Assembly (NCBI GenBank): GCA_009830035.1
Contig: SZZY01000007.1
Coordinates: 1-64,000, forward strand
Origin: Pantoea sp. Eser
GTDB lineage: Bacteria > Pseudomonadota > Gammaproteobacteria > Enterobacterales > Enterobacteriaceae
DNA: 64,000 bases
Reading direction: 5' to 3'
Shown: positions 21,129 through 37,880 of the stretch, piece by piece
Position numbering within the stretch: position 1 is the stretch's first letter
Layout: each line of letters begins with the position of its first letter
Made by a program: the position numbers and the translations under genes
Notes under the pieces: model-generated
Databases searched by the model: none
The model's input: only the letters and a program-made list of their open reading frames with translations
What the model was told of the DNA's origin: nothing

Positions 21129-21722
21129 GCCTGAAATTCGTAAGGATTTAACCCGCTCCAGCGATTTGGCTTACCCCGCTGGCTGGTGAAAAAAAGTGCA
21201 TTTGGTGCGCTAATAATAAAGGATTTTCATTAAGCCTCCGACGGCGGAAAGTTAAAAACGCCGTCGAAAATTATCCGAAAAGCTCTGTTAAATTTAACTT
21301 TTAATTCACATTTAGTTAGCAAAAAGATAACTTGTATAGCGGAGTAACGGAATAAAAATAGTCACGTCAGGAAATATATCAAGGTAATTACCTGGCGTGC
21401 GTAATATGAATTTCACGTTTCTCATGCACAGTTCGATGTCAATAGCGTGTTTTTAGCGTAATTAGGCTTTTTTGGAGGACAATCTATTTTCAACATCATG
21501 ATTTTGCTGGTTTCAACGGGTATATGAAAGGCAGGTAATTAGCGTTCTGAGAAAAGTCCTGGCGGCGTGAATGCTTATTATGTGATCTAAAGCACGCTTT
21601 AAAAGCAAGTCGCCAGCCAATTTTCAGCCGGGAAACGGTGAATCCTTACCGGGGGATGTTTGGAAAAATAGCCCTCCGGAAAGAAATTTAAATAATTGTT
21701 CACCTTATTCGCTACTTACCGA
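21129..21722. other. rsmG-atpI intergenic region
   Basis: About 600 bases with no convincing ORF, A/T-rich between 21270 and 21680. E. coli has a similar gap here. A perfect 8-bp inverted repeat, CGACGGCG ... CGCCGTCG with a 12-base loop, occupies 21239-21266; it has no downstream T-run, so I do not call it a terminator. I see no tRNA or known sRNA. Confidence 0.5.
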
Positions 21723-21750
21723 TTGAAATAGCAGGTGCGGCCCGTATAAT
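21723..21750 (+). promoter_or_regulatory. Probable atp operon promoter
   Basis: TTGAAA (21723-21728), a 16-base spacer and a consensus TATAAT (21745-21750), 92 bases before the atpI start. Position and strength suit the main promoter of the ATP synthase operon. Confidence 0.75.
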
Positions 21751-21841
21751 TTGCACGGCTTTTGCTGCTTGACTCAAATACGTAAAGGCAGTCTTATACG
21801 ACACGCGACATACCCCGAATGGTCAGGAGAGTATCAGCGTC

Positions 21842-23049
<1,208 letters not shown>

Positions 23050-23126
23050 TTTTTTTCTCAACACTACTTTCCCTCTCTATTCCGGGTGACGGCCATCAGG
23101 CTGCGGCCCGGAATTATGAAGGGAGC

Positions 23127-23429
<303 letters not shown>

Positions 23430-23498
23430 TGAGCGGATTCTGCCGCTTATCGTTGATAACGGCAGAAAAGTTAAATACTCAATTAGAGGCATTGTGCT

Positions 23499-23969
23499 GT
23501 GAATATTAATGCAACAATCCTCGGCCAGGCCATCGCGTTCATCCTGTTTGTCGCGTTCTGCATGAAGTACGTATGGCCGCCGATTATGGCTGCCATCGAA
23601 AAGCGCCAGAAAGAAATTGCTGAAGGCCTTGCTTCTGCTGAACGCGCGAAGAAAGATTTGGATCTCGCGCAGGCTAATGCGACCGACCAGCTGAAAAAAG
23701 CCAAAGAAGACGCTCAGGTCATTATCGAGCAAGCGAACAAGCGTCGCGCGCAGATTCTGGACGAAGCCAAAACCGAAGCTGATAACGAACGTACTCGCAT
23801 CGTGGCACAAGCGCAGGCTGAGATTGACGCCGAACGCAAACGTGCTCGTGAAGAACTGCGTAAGCAAGTTGCGTTGCTGGCTATGGCCGGTGCCGAGAAG
23901 ATCATCGAACGTTCCGTGGATGAAGCTGCTAACAGCGACATCGTTGATAAACTGGTCGCTGAACTGTAA
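23499..23969 (+). CDS. atpF: ATP synthase F0 subunit b
   Basis: A 156-residue peripheral stalk subunit: one N-terminal membrane helix ([20 protein letters not shown]), then a long charged alpha-helical coiled coil (residues about 33-140) that binds delta. Start is GTG at 23499 as judged by alignment with E. coli [14 protein letters not shown]. Ends IVDKLVAEL like E. coli. Intact. Confidence 0.96.
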   Translation: MNINATILGQAIAFILFVAFCMKYVWPPIMAAIEKRQKEIAEGLASAERAKKDLDLAQANATDQLKKAKEDAQVIIEQANKRRAQILDEAKTEADNERTRIVAQAQAEIDAERKRAREELRKQVALLAMAGAEKIIERSVDEAANSDIVDKLVAEL

Positions 23970-23983
23970 GGAGGGAGGGGCTG

Positions 23984-24517
23984 ATGTCTGATCTGATTAC
24001 TGTAGCTCGCACCTACGCCAAAGCAGCTTTTGACTTTGCTGTTGAGCATCAAAGTATTGAACGCTGGCAACAGATGCTGGCGTTTGCCGCAGAAGTGGCT
24101 CGCAATGAACAGATGGCTGATCTTCTTTCAGGTGCGTTAGCACCCGAAGCGTTGGCAGCGTCGTTTAACGCAGTCTGTGGTGATCAACTGGACGAACCCG
24201 CGCAGAACCTGATTAAGGTTATGGCGGAAAACGGACGTTTGACAGCGCTTCCGGCAGTACTGGCCCAATTCATCGACCTGCGTGACGCTTATGAAGCCAC
24301 CGCTGAAGTTGATGTTATCTCCGCCAGTACGCTGAGTGAAGACCAGCTGAATAAAATCAGCGCCGCGATGGAAAAACGTCTGTCACGCAAAGTTAAGCTG
24401 AATTGCAAAATTGATAAGTCTGTGATGGCAGGCGTGATCATCCGTTCAGGTGATCTGGTTATTGATGGCAGCGTACGCGGCCGTCTTGACCGTCTGGCTG
24501 ACGTCTTGCATTCTTAA
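23984..24517 (+). CDS. atpH: ATP synthase F1 subunit delta
   Basis: A 177-residue subunit that links the alpha3beta3 head to the b-subunit stalk. N-terminal helices ([17 protein letters not shown]) and C-terminal signature ([28 protein letters not shown]) are typical. Starts 14 bases after atpF behind AAGGAGGG, an unusually strong ribosome site. Intact, length as E. coli. Confidence 0.96.
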   Translation: MSDLITVARTYAKAAFDFAVEHQSIERWQQMLAFAAEVARNEQMADLLSGALAPEALAASFNAVCGDQLDEPAQNLIKVMAENGRLTALPAVLAQFIDLRDAYEATAEVDVISASTLSEDQLNKISAAMEKRLSRKVKLNCKIDKSVMAGVIIRSGDLVIDGSVRGRLDRLADVLHS

Positions 24518-24531
24518 GGGGACTGGAGCAT

Positions 24532-26073
24532 ATGAAACTGAATTCCAACGAAATCAGCGAACTGATCAAGCAGCGCATTGCTCAGTTCAATGTCGTGAGT
24601 GAAGCTCACAACGAAGGTACGATTGTTTCTGTAAGTGACGGTATCATCCGCGTACACGGCCTAGCCGATGTGATGCAGGGTGAGATGATTGCCCTGCCGG
24701 GCAACCGTTATGCGATTGCCCTGAACCTCGAGCGTGACTCAGTAGGTGCGGTGGTAATGGGTCTTTACGCTGACCTCGCCGAAGGCATGAAGGTGAAGTG
24801 TACTGGCCGTATTCTGGAAGTACCGGTAGGCCGTGGCCTGCTGGGCCGTGTGGTGAACACCCTGGGTGCACCTATCGATGGTAAAGGCGCAATCGACAAC
24901 GACAATTTCTCACCGGTTGAAGTGATTGCACCAGGCGTTATTGACCGTCAGTCAGTCGACCAGCCGGTTCAGACCGGTTATAAGTCTGTCGATGCGATGA
25001 TTCCAATCGGCCGTGGCCAGCGTGAGCTGATCATCGGTGACCGTCAGACCGGTAAAACCGCTATGGCGATCGATGCGATCATCAACCAGCGCGACTCAGG
25101 CATCAAGTGTGTCTATGTTGCAATTGGTCAGAAAGCCTCAACCATCTCTAACGTGGTTCGCAAGCTGGAAGAGCACGGCGCGCTGCAGAACACCATCGTT
25201 GTGGTGGCCTCTGCTTCTGAATCTGCTGCCCTGCAGTATCTCTCTCCGTACGCAGGCTGTGCGATGGGTGAATACTTCCGTGACCGCGGTGAAGATGCGC
25301 TGATCGTTTATGATGATCTCTCTAAGCAGGCGATTGCTTACCGTCAGATTTCTCTTCTGCTGCGACGTCCACCAGGTCGTGAAGCATTCCCTGGCGACGT
25401 GTTCTATCTCCACTCCCGTCTGCTGGAACGTGCATCACGCGTAAGCGCCGATTATGTTGAGCGTTTCACTAACGGTGCCGTGACAGGTAAAACCGGTTCA
25501 CTGACTGCACTGCCGATCATCGAAACCCAGGCGGGCGACGTTTCTGCGTTCGTTCCGACCAACGTAATCTCGATTACTGATGGTCAGATCTTCCTGGAAT
25601 CGAACCTGTTTAACTCCGGTATTCGTCCGGCGGTTAACCCAGGTATTTCGGTATCGCGTGTTGGTGGTGCTGCACAGACCAAGATCGTCAAGAAACTGTC
25701 CGGTGGTATCCGGACCGCGCTGGCACAGTATCGTGAACTGGCGGCGTTCTCGCAGTTCGCCTCTGATCTGGACGATGCAACCCGTAAACAGCTGAGCCAC
25801 GGTCAGAAAGTCACCGAGATGCTGAAGCAGAAACAGTATGCGCCGATGTCAGTCGCGCAGCAGGGTCTGGTTCTGTTCGCGGCCGAGCGTGGCTATCTGA
25901 ACGACGTTGAGCTGGCAAAAATTGGCAGCTTCGAAGCTGCACTGCTGGCCTTCGCCGATCGCGATCACGCCGAGCTGATGGCTGAAATCAACCAGTCGGG
26001 TAACTACAACAACGATATCGAAGCGAAGCTGAAAGGCCTGCTCGACACGTTTAAAGCAACCCAGTCCTGGTAA
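24532..26073 (+). CDS. atpA: ATP synthase F1 subunit alpha
   Basis: A 513-residue nucleotide-binding subunit. Walker [16 protein letters not shown] at about residues 169-183, Walker [12 protein letters not shown], and the signature [17 protein letters not shown] are all present. Length equals E. coli. Intact. The Leu codon in GLADVM is CTA within CCTAG, a synonymous change at a likely former CCTGG site. Confidence 0.98.
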   Translation: MKLNSNEISELIKQRIAQFNVVSEAHNEGTIVSVSDGIIRVHGLADVMQGEMIALPGNRYAIALNLERDSVGAVVMGLYADLAEGMKVKCTGRILEVPVGRGLLGRVVNTLGAPIDGKGAIDNDNFSPVEVIAPGVIDRQSVDQPVQTGYKSVDAMIPIGRGQRELIIGDRQTGKTAMAIDAIINQRDSGIKCVYVAIGQKASTISNVVRKLEEHGALQNTIVVVASASESAALQYLSPYAGCAMGEYFRDRGEDALIVYDDLSKQAIAYRQISLLLRRPPGREAFPGDVFYLHSRLLERASRVSADYVERFTNGAVTGKTGSLTALPIIETQAGDVSAFVPTNVISITDGQIFLESNLFNSGIRPAVNPGISVSRVGGAAQTKIVKKLSGGIRTALAQYRELAAFSQFASDLDDATRKQLSHGQKVTEMLKQKQYAPMSVAQQGLVLFAAERGYLNDVELAKIGSFEAALLAFADRDHAELMAEINQSGNYNNDIEAKLKGLLDTFKATQSW

Positions 26074-26125
26074 TGTCTGGCGGCTTGTCTGAAAAGGCAG
26101 GCCGCAAGGCTTTGAGGAGAAGCTA

Positions 26126-26992
26126 ATGGCCGGTGCAAAAGATATACGAAGCAAGATCGGAAGCGTGAAAAACACGCAGAAGATCACCAAAGCGATGGAA
26201 ATGGTCGCCGCCTCCAAGATGCGTAAAACGCAGGAACGCATGGCGGCCAGCCGTCCGTATGCCGACACTATGCGCAAAGTGATTGGTCACCTTGCGTTGG
26301 GTAATCTGGAATACAAGCACCGTTACTTGCAAGAGCGCGACGTTAAGCGCGTCGGCTACCTGGTCGTTTCAACTGACCGCGGGCTTTGTGGTGGTTTGAA
26401 CATTAACCTGTTCAAGAAAGTACTGGCAGATATGAAGTCTTGGTCCGATAAAGGCGTGCAGAGCGATCTGTCGATTATCGGTTCTAAAGGGGCGTCATTC
26501 TTCAGTTCTGTCGGTGGCAACATCGTGGCGCAAGTCAGCGGTATGGGCGATAAACCTGCCCTGTCTGACCTGATTGGCCCGGTAAAAGTGATGTTGCAGG
26601 CTTATGATGAGGGCCGCATCGACAAACTGATGATCGCCAGTAACAAGTTCAATAACACCATGTCTCAGACTCCGACCATTACCCAACTGCTGCCGTTACC
26701 GCCAGCGGAAGGTGAAGAAGAGATAAAGGCGAAGACCTGGGATTACCTGTACGAACCCGATCCGAAAGCGCTGCTGGATACCCTGCTGCGTCGTTACGTC
26801 GAATCGCAGGTTTATCAGAGTGTGGTGGAAAATCTGGCCAGTGAGCAGGCCGCACGTATGGTAGCGATGAAAGCCGCAACCGATAACGGCGGAAATCTGA
26901 TCAAAGAGCTGCAGTTGGTGTACAACAAAGCTCGTCAGGCCAGCATCACTCAGGAACTTACCGAGATCGTCTCGGGGGCCTCCGCGGTTTAA
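26126..26992 (+). CDS. atpG: ATP synthase F1 subunit gamma
   Basis: A 288-residue rotor shaft. The N-terminal coiled coil ([20 protein letters not shown]) and C-terminal helix ([15 protein letters not shown]) are typical, with [16 protein letters not shown] conserved. Starts 52 bases after atpA behind TGAGGAGAAG. Intact, one residue longer than E. coli. Confidence 0.97.
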   Translation: MAGAKDIRSKIGSVKNTQKITKAMEMVAASKMRKTQERMAASRPYADTMRKVIGHLALGNLEYKHRYLQERDVKRVGYLVVSTDRGLCGGLNINLFKKVLADMKSWSDKGVQSDLSIIGSKGASFFSSVGGNIVAQVSGMGDKPALSDLIGPVKVMLQAYDEGRIDKLMIASNKFNNTMSQTPTITQLLPLPPAEGEEEIKAKTWDYLYEPDPKALLDTLLRRYVESQVYQSVVENLASEQAARMVAMKAATDNGGNLIKELQLVYNKARQASITQELTEIVSGASAV

Positions 26993-28420
<1,428 letters not shown>

Positions 28421-28444
28421 TAACGGTTTCCCGGGAGGAAGATT

Positions 28445-28864
28445 ATGGCTATGACTTATCACCTGGATGTGGTCAGCGCAGAGAATCAGTTGTTCTCTGG
28501 TCTGGTACAGAAAATTCAGGTGTCAGGTAGCGAAGGTGAGTTAGGGATTTTCCCTGGCCATGCGCCGCTGCTGACTGCCATTAAGCCTGGAATGATCCTT
28601 GTCGTGAAACAGCACGGCGAAGAGGAGTTTATCTACCTATCTGGCGGCGTGCTGGAAGTGCAGCCGGGCAGCACCACCGTTCTGGCCGATACCGCTATCC
28701 GCGGTACCGATCTGGACGAAGCCCGTGCCCTAGAAGCGAAACGCAAAGCAGAAGAGCACATGAACAGCAGCCACGGTGACGTGGACTATGCTCAGGCCTC
28801 TGCCGAGCTGGCGAAAGCCATTGCTAAACTGCGCGTGATCGAACTGACCAAAAAAGCGATGTAA
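28445..28864 (+). CDS. atpC: ATP synthase F1 subunit epsilon
   Basis: A 139-residue central-stalk subunit and inhibitor. N-terminal beta-sandwich ([40 protein letters not shown]) and C-terminal two-helix regulatory arm are complete. Ends the operon and is followed by a clear terminator. The Leu codon in RALEAK is CTA within CCTAG. Confidence 0.97.
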   Translation: MAMTYHLDVVSAENQLFSGLVQKIQVSGSEGELGIFPGHAPLLTAIKPGMILVVKQHGEEEFIYLSGGVLEVQPGSTTVLADTAIRGTDLDEARALEAKRKAEEHMNSSHGDVDYAQASAELAKAIAKLRVIELTKKAM

Positions 28865-28883
28865 TCCAGCTTTATGCGTCACG

Positions 28884-28914
28884 AAATGCCAGCCCTCCGG
28901 GCTGGCATTTTTTT
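28884..28914 (+). terminator. Rho-independent terminator of the atp operon
   Basis: CCAGCCC-TCC-GGGCTGG, extended by AAATG/CATTT pairs, with a run of seven T. Twenty bases after the atpC stop. Confidence 0.93.
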
Positions 28915-29024
28915 GTCTGTCGGGTCATCTGCGCCCTCCCGCCTAATTTCGGCCTGAGAAAAATGTAGTAATCTCACCCTCAAACCGTTTTACTTTCACC
29001 CGTAAAAATTCACTCAGGATAGTT

Positions 29025-30395
29025 ATGTCTAACAGTGCGATGAGTGTGGTGATCCTTGCCGCTGGCAAGGGCACCCGTATGTATTCCGATCTGCCAAAAG
29101 TTCTGCATACGCTGGCAGGCAAACCGATGGTGCAGCATGTGGTTGACGCGGCCAAAGGGCTGGGCGCGCAGCAGATGCATCTGGTTTATGGTCACGGCGG
29201 CGATCGTCTTAAAGCCGCCCTCACCGACAGCGCCCTCAACTGGGTGCTGCAGGCCGAACAGCTCGGCACCGGCCACGCCATGCAGCAGGCCGCGCCCTGC
29301 TTCGCTGACGATGAAGACATTCTGATGCTCTATGGCGACGTGCCGCTGATCGCTGAGGCGACGTTACAGCGCCTGCGTGAGGCTAAACCGCAGGGCGGCA
29401 TCGGTCTGCTCACCGTGGTGCTGGAGAATCCTACCGGCTATGGCCGCATTGTGCGCGAGAACGGCACCATTGTCGGCATCGTCGAGCAGAAAGATGCCAC
29501 GCCAGAGCAGCTGAAAATCAGCGAAATCAACACCGGTATCCTGATCGCCAACGGCGGCGATCTGAAACGCTGGCTGGCGCAGCTCACCAACAACAACGCG
29601 CAGGGTGAATACTACATCACCGATATCATTGCGCTGGCGCATCAGGAAGGCCGGGTGATTGAGGCGGTCCATCCGACGCGCATCAGTGAGACCGATGGCG
29701 TGAATAATCGTCTGCAGCTGGCGACTCTGGAACGCACTTATCAGACTGAACAGGCTGAGCGCCTGCTGCTGGCGGGCGTGATGCTGTGCGATCCGGCCCG
29801 CTTTGACCTGCGCGGTACCCTGACCCACGGCCGGGATGTGGAAATCGACACCAACGTCATCATTGAAGGTCAGGTGACGCTGGGCGATCGGGTAAAAATC
29901 GGCGCGGGCTGCATCATCAAAAACAGCGTGATTGGCGACGATTGCGACATCAGCCCTTATTCGGTGATAGAGGATGCGAATCTAGCCAGCGCCTGTACAG
30001 TCGGACCCTTCGCCCGACTGCGTCCCGGCAGTGAACTGGCGCACGCCGCCCATGTCGGTAATTTCGTTGAGATGAAAAAAGCCCGTTTGGGCGAAGGTTC
30101 GAAAGCGGGTCACCTCTCCTATCTGGGCGACGCGGAGATTGGCGCTAAAGTCAACATCGGGGCCGGCACCATCACCTGTAACTATGATGGCGCAAATAAA
30201 TCAAAAACCGTGATTGGAGATAACGTGTTTGTCGGCTCGGATACTCAGCTGGTGGCACCGGTCAGCGTGGCGGCAGGTACCACCATTGCGGCGGGCACCA
30301 CTATCATGAAAGATGTCACCGAAGCCGGTCTGGTCTATAACCGCAAAGAGCAGAATCACAAAGCGGACTGGCAGCGCCCCCAGAAGAAAAAATAA
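29025..30395 (+). CDS. glmU: UDP-GlcNAc pyrophosphorylase / GlcN-1-P acetyltransferase GlmU
   Basis: A 456-residue bifunctional cytoplasmic enzyme making UDP-GlcNAc for peptidoglycan and LPS. The N-terminal uridyltransferase has [18 protein letters not shown] (residues about 11-28). The C-terminal left-handed beta-helix carries hexapeptide repeats (about 250-430) with active-site stretches VGNFVEMKK and [14 protein letters not shown]-like [16 protein letters not shown]. Length equals E. coli. Intact; separated from glmS by 146 bases. Confidence 0.97.
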   Translation: MSNSAMSVVILAAGKGTRMYSDLPKVLHTLAGKPMVQHVVDAAKGLGAQQMHLVYGHGGDRLKAALTDSALNWVLQAEQLGTGHAMQQAAPCFADDEDILMLYGDVPLIAEATLQRLREAKPQGGIGLLTVVLENPTGYGRIVRENGTIVGIVEQKDATPEQLKISEINTGILIANGGDLKRWLAQLTNNNAQGEYYITDIIALAHQEGRVIEAVHPTRISETDGVNNRLQLATLERTYQTEQAERLLLAGVMLCDPARFDLRGTLTHGRDVEIDTNVIIEGQVTLGDRVKIGAGCIIKNSVIGDDCDISPYSVIEDANLASACTVGPFARLRPGSELAHAAHVGNFVEMKKARLGEGSKAGHLSYLGDAEIGAKVNIGAGTITCNYDGANKSKTVIGDNVFVGSDTQLVAPVSVAAGTTIAAGTTIMKDVTEAGLVYNRKEQNHKADWQRPQKKK

Positions 30396-30401
30396 TTTTA
30401 A

Positions 30402-30422
30402 CGGCCCGCTTCGCGCGGGCCG
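30402..30422. other. GC-rich hairpin in the glmU-glmS gap
   Basis: CGGCCCGC-TTCGC-GCGGGCCG, a perfect 8-bp stem six bases after the glmU stop. No T-run follows on the plus strand. In E. coli the glmUS transcript is processed in this region; a role here in RNA processing or attenuation is inference. Confidence 0.6.
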
Positions 30423-30541
30423 ATGCAGTACCAAAACTATAATCCCCACTCTCTACAAGGCTCGGGGAACCGGCAAAGCCGGATATCAGGTCGCATGACA
30501 ACGAAAGTGGCGAACAGCCATGTAGTCAGGAAAACATCATT

Positions 30542-32371
30542 ATGTGTGGAATTGTCGGTGCAGTAGCACAACGCGATATCGCAGAAATTCTGCTGGAAGG
30601 TCTGCGTCGTCTTGAGTATCGCGGATATGATTCGGCCGGTCTGGCCGTGGTCGATCGTCAGGGGCACGTTACGCGCCTGCGACGTTTAGGGAAGGTGCAG
30701 AAGCTGGCCGACGCTGCCGAACAGCAGCTGCTGATTGGCGGAACCGGTATTGCCCACACGCGCTGGGCAACGCACGGCGAACCGTCGGAAGCCAATGCGC
30801 ATCCGCACGTTTCTGAGCACATTGTTATCGTGCACAACGGCATCATTGAAAACCATGAGCCGCTGCGCGCTGCGATGATCGAGCGTGGCTACGTTTTTGC
30901 CTCTGAAACCGACACCGAAGTGGTGGCGCATCTGGTTCACTGGGAGAAGAAACAGGGCGGAACGCTGCGTGAAGTGGTACTGCGCGTCATCCCGCAACTA
31001 CGCGGCGCATATGGCATGGTGATCATGGACAGCCGCGATCCGTCGCTGCTGGTGGCAGCACGCTCCGGCAGCCCGCTGGTGATTGGCCGTGGCGTGGGCG
31101 AGAACTTTATTGCCTCTGACCAGCTGGCGCTGCTGCCGGTGACGCGTCGGTTCATCTATCTGGAAGAGGGTGATATCGCGGAAATCAGCCGTCGCGATGT
31201 GACCATCGTTGATCGGGCCGGTAAGCCGGTGACGCGCGCAGAGATCGAATCGACCCTGCAGTATGATGCCGGTGACAAAGGCATCTACCGCCATTACATG
31301 CAGAAAGAGATCTACGAGCAGCCAATGGCGCTGAAAAGCACCCTGAGCGGCCGTTTTAGTCACGGTCAGGTCGATCTTAGCGAGCTGGGCGCAGGCGCAG
31401 AAACGCTGCTGGCGCAGGTGGAGCATATCCAGATTATCGCCTGCGGCACCTCGTATAACTCCGGCATGGTGTCACGCTACTGGTTTGGGTCGCTGGCGAA
31501 CATCCCGTGTGATGTCGAGATCGCCTCTGAGTTTCGCTACCGCAAGTCGGCGGTGCGCAAAAACAGCCTGCTGATCACCTTATCGCAATCGGGCGAAACG
31601 GCCGACACCCTAGCGGCGCTGCGTCTCTCCAAAGAGCTGGGCTATCTCGGTTCCCTGGCAGTGTGTAACGTGGCCGGTTCGTCGCTGGTGCGGGAATCTG
31701 ATCTGGCGCTGATGACCAAAGCGGGCACCGAAATCGGTGTTGCCTCGACCAAAGCCTTTACCACTCAGCTGGCGGCATTACTGATGCTGGTGGCGAAGCT
31801 GGGCCGGCTGAAAGGCATGGCGGTGGAAACCGAGCATGAGATTGTCCACGCGCTGCAGGCGCTGCCGAGCCGGATCGAACAGATGCTGGCGCAGGATAAG
31901 CTGATTGAAAATCTGGCAGAGGGCTTCTCGGATAAGCATCACGCGCTGTTTCTCGGTCGTGGCGATCAGTACCCGATTGCCATGGAAGGGGCGCTGAAGC
32001 TGAAGGAGATCTCCTACATTCACGCCGAAGCCTATGCAGCGGGCGAGCTGAAGCACGGCCCGCTGGCGTTGATTGATGCCGATATGCCGGTGATCGTGGT
32101 GGCACCAAACAACGAACTGCTGGAGAAGCTTAAATCCAACATCGAAGAGGTGCGGGCACGCGGCGGTCTGCTGTATGTGTTTGCCGATCAGGATGCGGGC
32201 TTTAGCGACGGTGACGGGATGAAGATTATTCCGCTGCCCCACGTTGAAGAGGTGATTGCGCCGATCTTCTATACCGTGCCGTTGCAGCTACTGTCGTATC
32301 ACGTCGCGCTGATCAAAGGCACTGACGTCGATCAGCCGCGTAACCTGGCGAAATCGGTTACCGTAGAATAA
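30542..32371 (+). CDS. glmS: Glucosamine-6-phosphate synthase GlmS
   Basis: A 609-residue enzyme converting fructose 6-phosphate and glutamine to glucosamine 6-phosphate. Catalytic Cys2 begins the class II amidotransferase domain ([11 protein letters not shown]); two SIS domains follow ([45 protein letters not shown]), and the C-terminus is LAKSVTVE. Length equals E. coli. Intact. Confidence 0.98.
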   Translation: MCGIVGAVAQRDIAEILLEGLRRLEYRGYDSAGLAVVDRQGHVTRLRRLGKVQKLADAAEQQLLIGGTGIAHTRWATHGEPSEANAHPHVSEHIVIVHNGIIENHEPLRAAMIERGYVFASETDTEVVAHLVHWEKKQGGTLREVVLRVIPQLRGAYGMVIMDSRDPSLLVAARSGSPLVIGRGVGENFIASDQLALLPVTRRFIYLEEGDIAEISRRDVTIVDRAGKPVTRAEIESTLQYDAGDKGIYRHYMQKEIYEQPMALKSTLSGRFSHGQVDLSELGAGAETLLAQVEHIQIIACGTSYNSGMVSRYWFGSLANIPCDVEIASEFRYRKSAVRKNSLLITLSQSGETADTLAALRLSKELGYLGSLAVCNVAGSSLVRESDLALMTKAGTEIGVASTKAFTTQLAALLMLVAKLGRLKGMAVETEHEIVHALQALPSRIEQMLAQDKLIENLAEGFSDKHHALFLGRGDQYPIAMEGALKLKEISYIHAEAYAAGELKHGPLALIDADMPVIVVAPNNELLEKLKSNIEEVRARGGLLYVFADQDAGFSDGDGMKIIPLPHVEEVIAPIFYTVPLQLLSYHVALIKGTDVDQPRNLAKSVTVE

Positions 32372-32373
32372 CA

Positions 32374-32407
32374 AAGTGGGCCCGGTCGCGGGCCCACTTC
32401 ATTTTTG
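32374..32407 (+). terminator. Rho-independent terminator after glmS
   Basis: AGTGGGCCC-GGTCGC-GGGCCCACT followed by TCATTTTT, directly after the glmS stop. Confidence 0.9.
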
Positions 32408-32411
32408 CCCG

Positions 32412-32462
32412 CTGTCATATAACTGTCACATTTCGTACATTTCACTGTCATCAAACTGTCCT
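32412..32462 (+). promoter_or_regulatory. Two Pho boxes upstream of pstS
   Basis: CTGTCATATAACTGTCAC (32412-32429) and CTGTCATCAAACTGTCCT (32445-32462), each two PhoB half-sites in the standard 11-base repeat, 33 bases apart start to start and so in phase on the helix. Both are near consensus although most of the operon they control is broken. Confidence 0.92.
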
Positions 32463-32536
32463 ATTTTCCCTCCTGCAACAATCACTGACTCTTACTAAAA
32501 CGGCCCCGAGCCTGAATTTTCTTCCCTGGAGGGAAC

Positions 32537-33579
32537 ATGACACTGATGTGTAGCACCGTAGCCCGAATCCTCGCCGCCACCTTTGCAGTCAGCGCGGTAT
32601 CTGCTTTTGCGGCCACCGATCTGACGGGCGCAGGCGGGACGTTCCCGGCGCCGGTTTATGCCAAGTGGGCAGCAGAGTATCAGCAAGCCACCGGTAGCAA
32701 AGTTAACTACCAGGGCATCGGTTCATCTGGCGGCGTGAAACAAATCATCGCCAAAACCGTCGATTTCGGTGCGTCCGATGCGCCAATGAAAGATGAAGAT
32801 TTGCAAAAAATGGCCTGTTCCAGTTTCCGACGGTGATCGGCGGCGTGGTGCTGGCGGTTAACCTGCCGGGCATCAAATCGGGCGAACTGACGCTGGACGG
32901 TAAAACCGTCGGCGACATTTACCTCGGCACCATCAAAAAGTGGAACGATCCGGCGATCGCTAAACTCAATCCGGGCGTGAAACTGCCAGAGACCAACATC
33001 AACGTGGTACGCCGCGCCGATGGTTCCGGTACCTCATTCGTCTTCACCAGCTACCTGGCGAAAGTGAATGAGGCGTGGAACAGCAAAATCGGTAAAGGCA
33101 ACACCGTAAACTGGCCGGTTGGTCTGGGTGGCAAAGGCAACGACGGCGTGGCCGCCTTTGTCCAGCGTCTGCCGGGTTCAATCGGCTATGTGGAATACGC
33201 CTACGCCAAACAGAACAACCTGACTTACACCAAACTGATGGACGCCGATGGCAAGCCGGTCGCACCGAGCGAAACCAGCTTCAGTAACGCGGCGAAAGGG
33301 GCAGACTGGAGCAAATCTTTTGCTCAGGACCTGACCTTCCAGAAGGGTGCGGATGCCTGGCCTATCTCTTCCACCACCTTTATCCTAGTTTACAAAGATC
33401 AGGCTAATGCGGCCAAAGGCAGCGAAGTACTAAAGTTCTTTGACTGGGCATACAAAAACGGCAGCAAAACCGCTACCGCGCTGGATTATGCCGCCCTGCC
33501 AAAAAGCGTGACCGAGCAGATTCGCGCTGCCTGGAAAGCCAATATCGAAGACAGTTCTGGTAAGGCGCTTTATCAGTAA
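32537..33579 (+). pseudogene. pstS: Phosphate-binding protein PstS, one-base frameshift
   Basis: Periplasmic phosphate receptor. Signal peptide (to VSAFAA), then [22 protein letters not shown], phosphate-binding [12 protein letters not shown] and [15 protein letters not shown] match E. coli PstS. The only visible lesion is one missing A at about 32805-32810 (CAAAAAATGG for CAAAAAAATGG), so reading ends at TGA 32834-32836 and homology resumes with [14 protein letters not shown] in the next frame. Because the lesion is in an A-run, RNA-polymerase slippage might restore some product. ATG 32537 follows GGAGGG. Confidence 0.9.
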
Positions 33580-33666
33580 TTGACCGCCCCTGGCCGGACT
33601 CCGGTTCGGTCAGACCCAGCGGGCGGCGTACTGCCGCCCTGATAACTCCTGAAGACTGAGACTTCT

Positions 33667-35517
<1,851 letters not shown>

Positions 35518-35549
35518 CTTCCGGCGCTGCCCTGCGCGGCGTCGTATAA

Positions 35550-36335
<786 letters not shown>

Positions 36336-36352
36336 TTTGACAGAAGATCGCC

Positions 36353-37080
36353 ATGGATAATCTGAACAAACATATCTCCGGTCAGTTCAATGCCGAGCTG
36401 GAGTACATTCGCACCCAAGTGATGATCATGGGTGGCATGGTCGAGCAGCAGCTGACCGACGCCATCACCGCGATGCATAACCTTGACGGTGAACTGGCGC
36501 AGCGGGTGATCGACGGCGACCAGAAGGTCAACATGATGGAAGTGGAGATTGATGAGGCCTGCGTGCGCATCATCGCCAAACGTCAGCCAACCGCTATCGA
36601 TTTGCGGCTGGTGATGGCGATCATCAAAACCATCTCTGAGCTGGAACGGATTGGTGACGTGGCGGAGAAGATCAGCCGCACCGCTCTGGAGAAGTTCGGC
36701 CAGCAGCATCTGCCGCTGCTGGTCAGCCTCGAATCGCTGGGACACCATACCGTGCAGATGCTGCATGATGTGCTGGACGCCTTTGCGCGTATGGACCTCA
36801 ACGAAGCGATCACCATCTACCGCGAAGCGAAAAGGTGGATAAAGAGTACGAGGGCATTGTGCGTCAGCTAATGACCTACATGATGGAAGATCCGCGTACC
36901 ATTCCCAGCGTGCTGACGGCGTTGTTCTGCGCCCGGGCGATTGAGCGCATCGGCGATCGCTGCCAGAACATCTGTGAAACCATCTTCTATTTCGTCAAAG
37001 GTCAGGATTTCCGCCACGTTGGCGGTGACCGGCTCGACGAACTGTTGTCAGGCGACGATGGCAGCAACAAGCCCTCCTGA
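36353..37080 (+). pseudogene. phoU: Phosphate signalling protein PhoU, one-base frameshift
   Basis: Negative regulator linking Pst to the PhoR kinase; two PhoU three-helix repeats. The N-terminal part ([19 protein letters not shown] to [10 protein letters not shown]) and the C-terminal part ([19 protein letters not shown] to [10 protein letters not shown]) are in different frames. One A is missing from an A-run at about 36830 (GCGAAAAGGTGG for GCGAAAAAGGTGG). In E. coli loss of PhoU or Pst makes the Pho regulon constitutive. Confidence 0.9.
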
Positions 37081-37187
37081 GTGACCGCAACCGTACGCCG
37101 CGCTGGCGTACGGTTCGGCGTTTTCGATTGGTCCCCCCGGCAACACTCTTTATACTTGCGGCACTTTTCCTTCTAAAGTGCTGAATA

Positions 37188-37880
37188 ATGTCTCCTTCTC
37201 CCTAGGGTAAATCCGGCGTCACGCCCGGTAAAGCGATGCTGGCTGCCGTCAGCGGTTATGCGATGTATGGATTTGATCTGCTGATCCTTGGCTTTATGCT
37301 GCCGGCGATCAGTGTTTCGCTGGCGCTCAATCCGTCGCAGGCGGGATCGCTGGTCACTTGGACGCTGATTGGCACGGTCATCGGCGGTATTGTGTTTGGC
37401 CATCTCAGCTATCGCTTTGGCCGTATTCGCATACTGACCATCACTATCCTGGTGTTCTCGGTGTTTACTGGCCTGTGCGCCGTGGCGCAGGGCTACTGGG
37501 ATCTGCTCGCCTGGCGCACCCTGGCGGGCGTCGGGCTGGGCGGCGAGTTCGGCATCGGTATGGCGCTGATTGCCGAAGCTTGGCCGGCAGAGAAGCGCAA
37601 CCGCGCCTCGGCGTGGGTCTGTATGGGCTGGCAGCTCGGCGTATTGCTGGCGGCCTTTATCACGCCGCCGCTGCTTAGCGTGATCGGCTAGCGCGGCATG
37701 TTTCTGGTCGGTTTATTACCCGCGCTGGTCTCGTTTGTTATCCGTCGCAGCACGGGCGAACCGGAGACCTACCGCCGGCAGGTCAAAAACGTCCCCTCGC
37801 TCTCTTTCCCGGCACGCCTTAAGCTGCTAGTCCGCGATCGCGCCACTACGGCGGTTACCGGCGACACGTCGGGGCGTTAG
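37188..37880 (+). pseudogene. MFS transporter remnant, truncated
   Basis: N-terminal half of an MFS sugar/acid:H+ symporter (SGYAMYGFDLLILGFMLPAI, motif A GHLSYRFGRIRILT, GVGLGGEFGIGMALIAEAWP). ATG 37188 is followed by TAG at codon 6 (37203-37205, CCTAGGG). A second TAG at 37689-37691 (GGCTAGCGC) precedes RGMFLVGLLPALVSF. Homology ends at about residue 220 near RDRATT, directly against the 3' end of xylB, so the C-terminal half was deleted. Substrate unknown. Confidence 0.8.

Noticed and set aside
21239-21266. Terminator after rsmG
   Set aside because: The inverted repeat is perfect but has a 12-base loop and no T-run on either strand, so it is reported only as a repeat within the intergenic entry.
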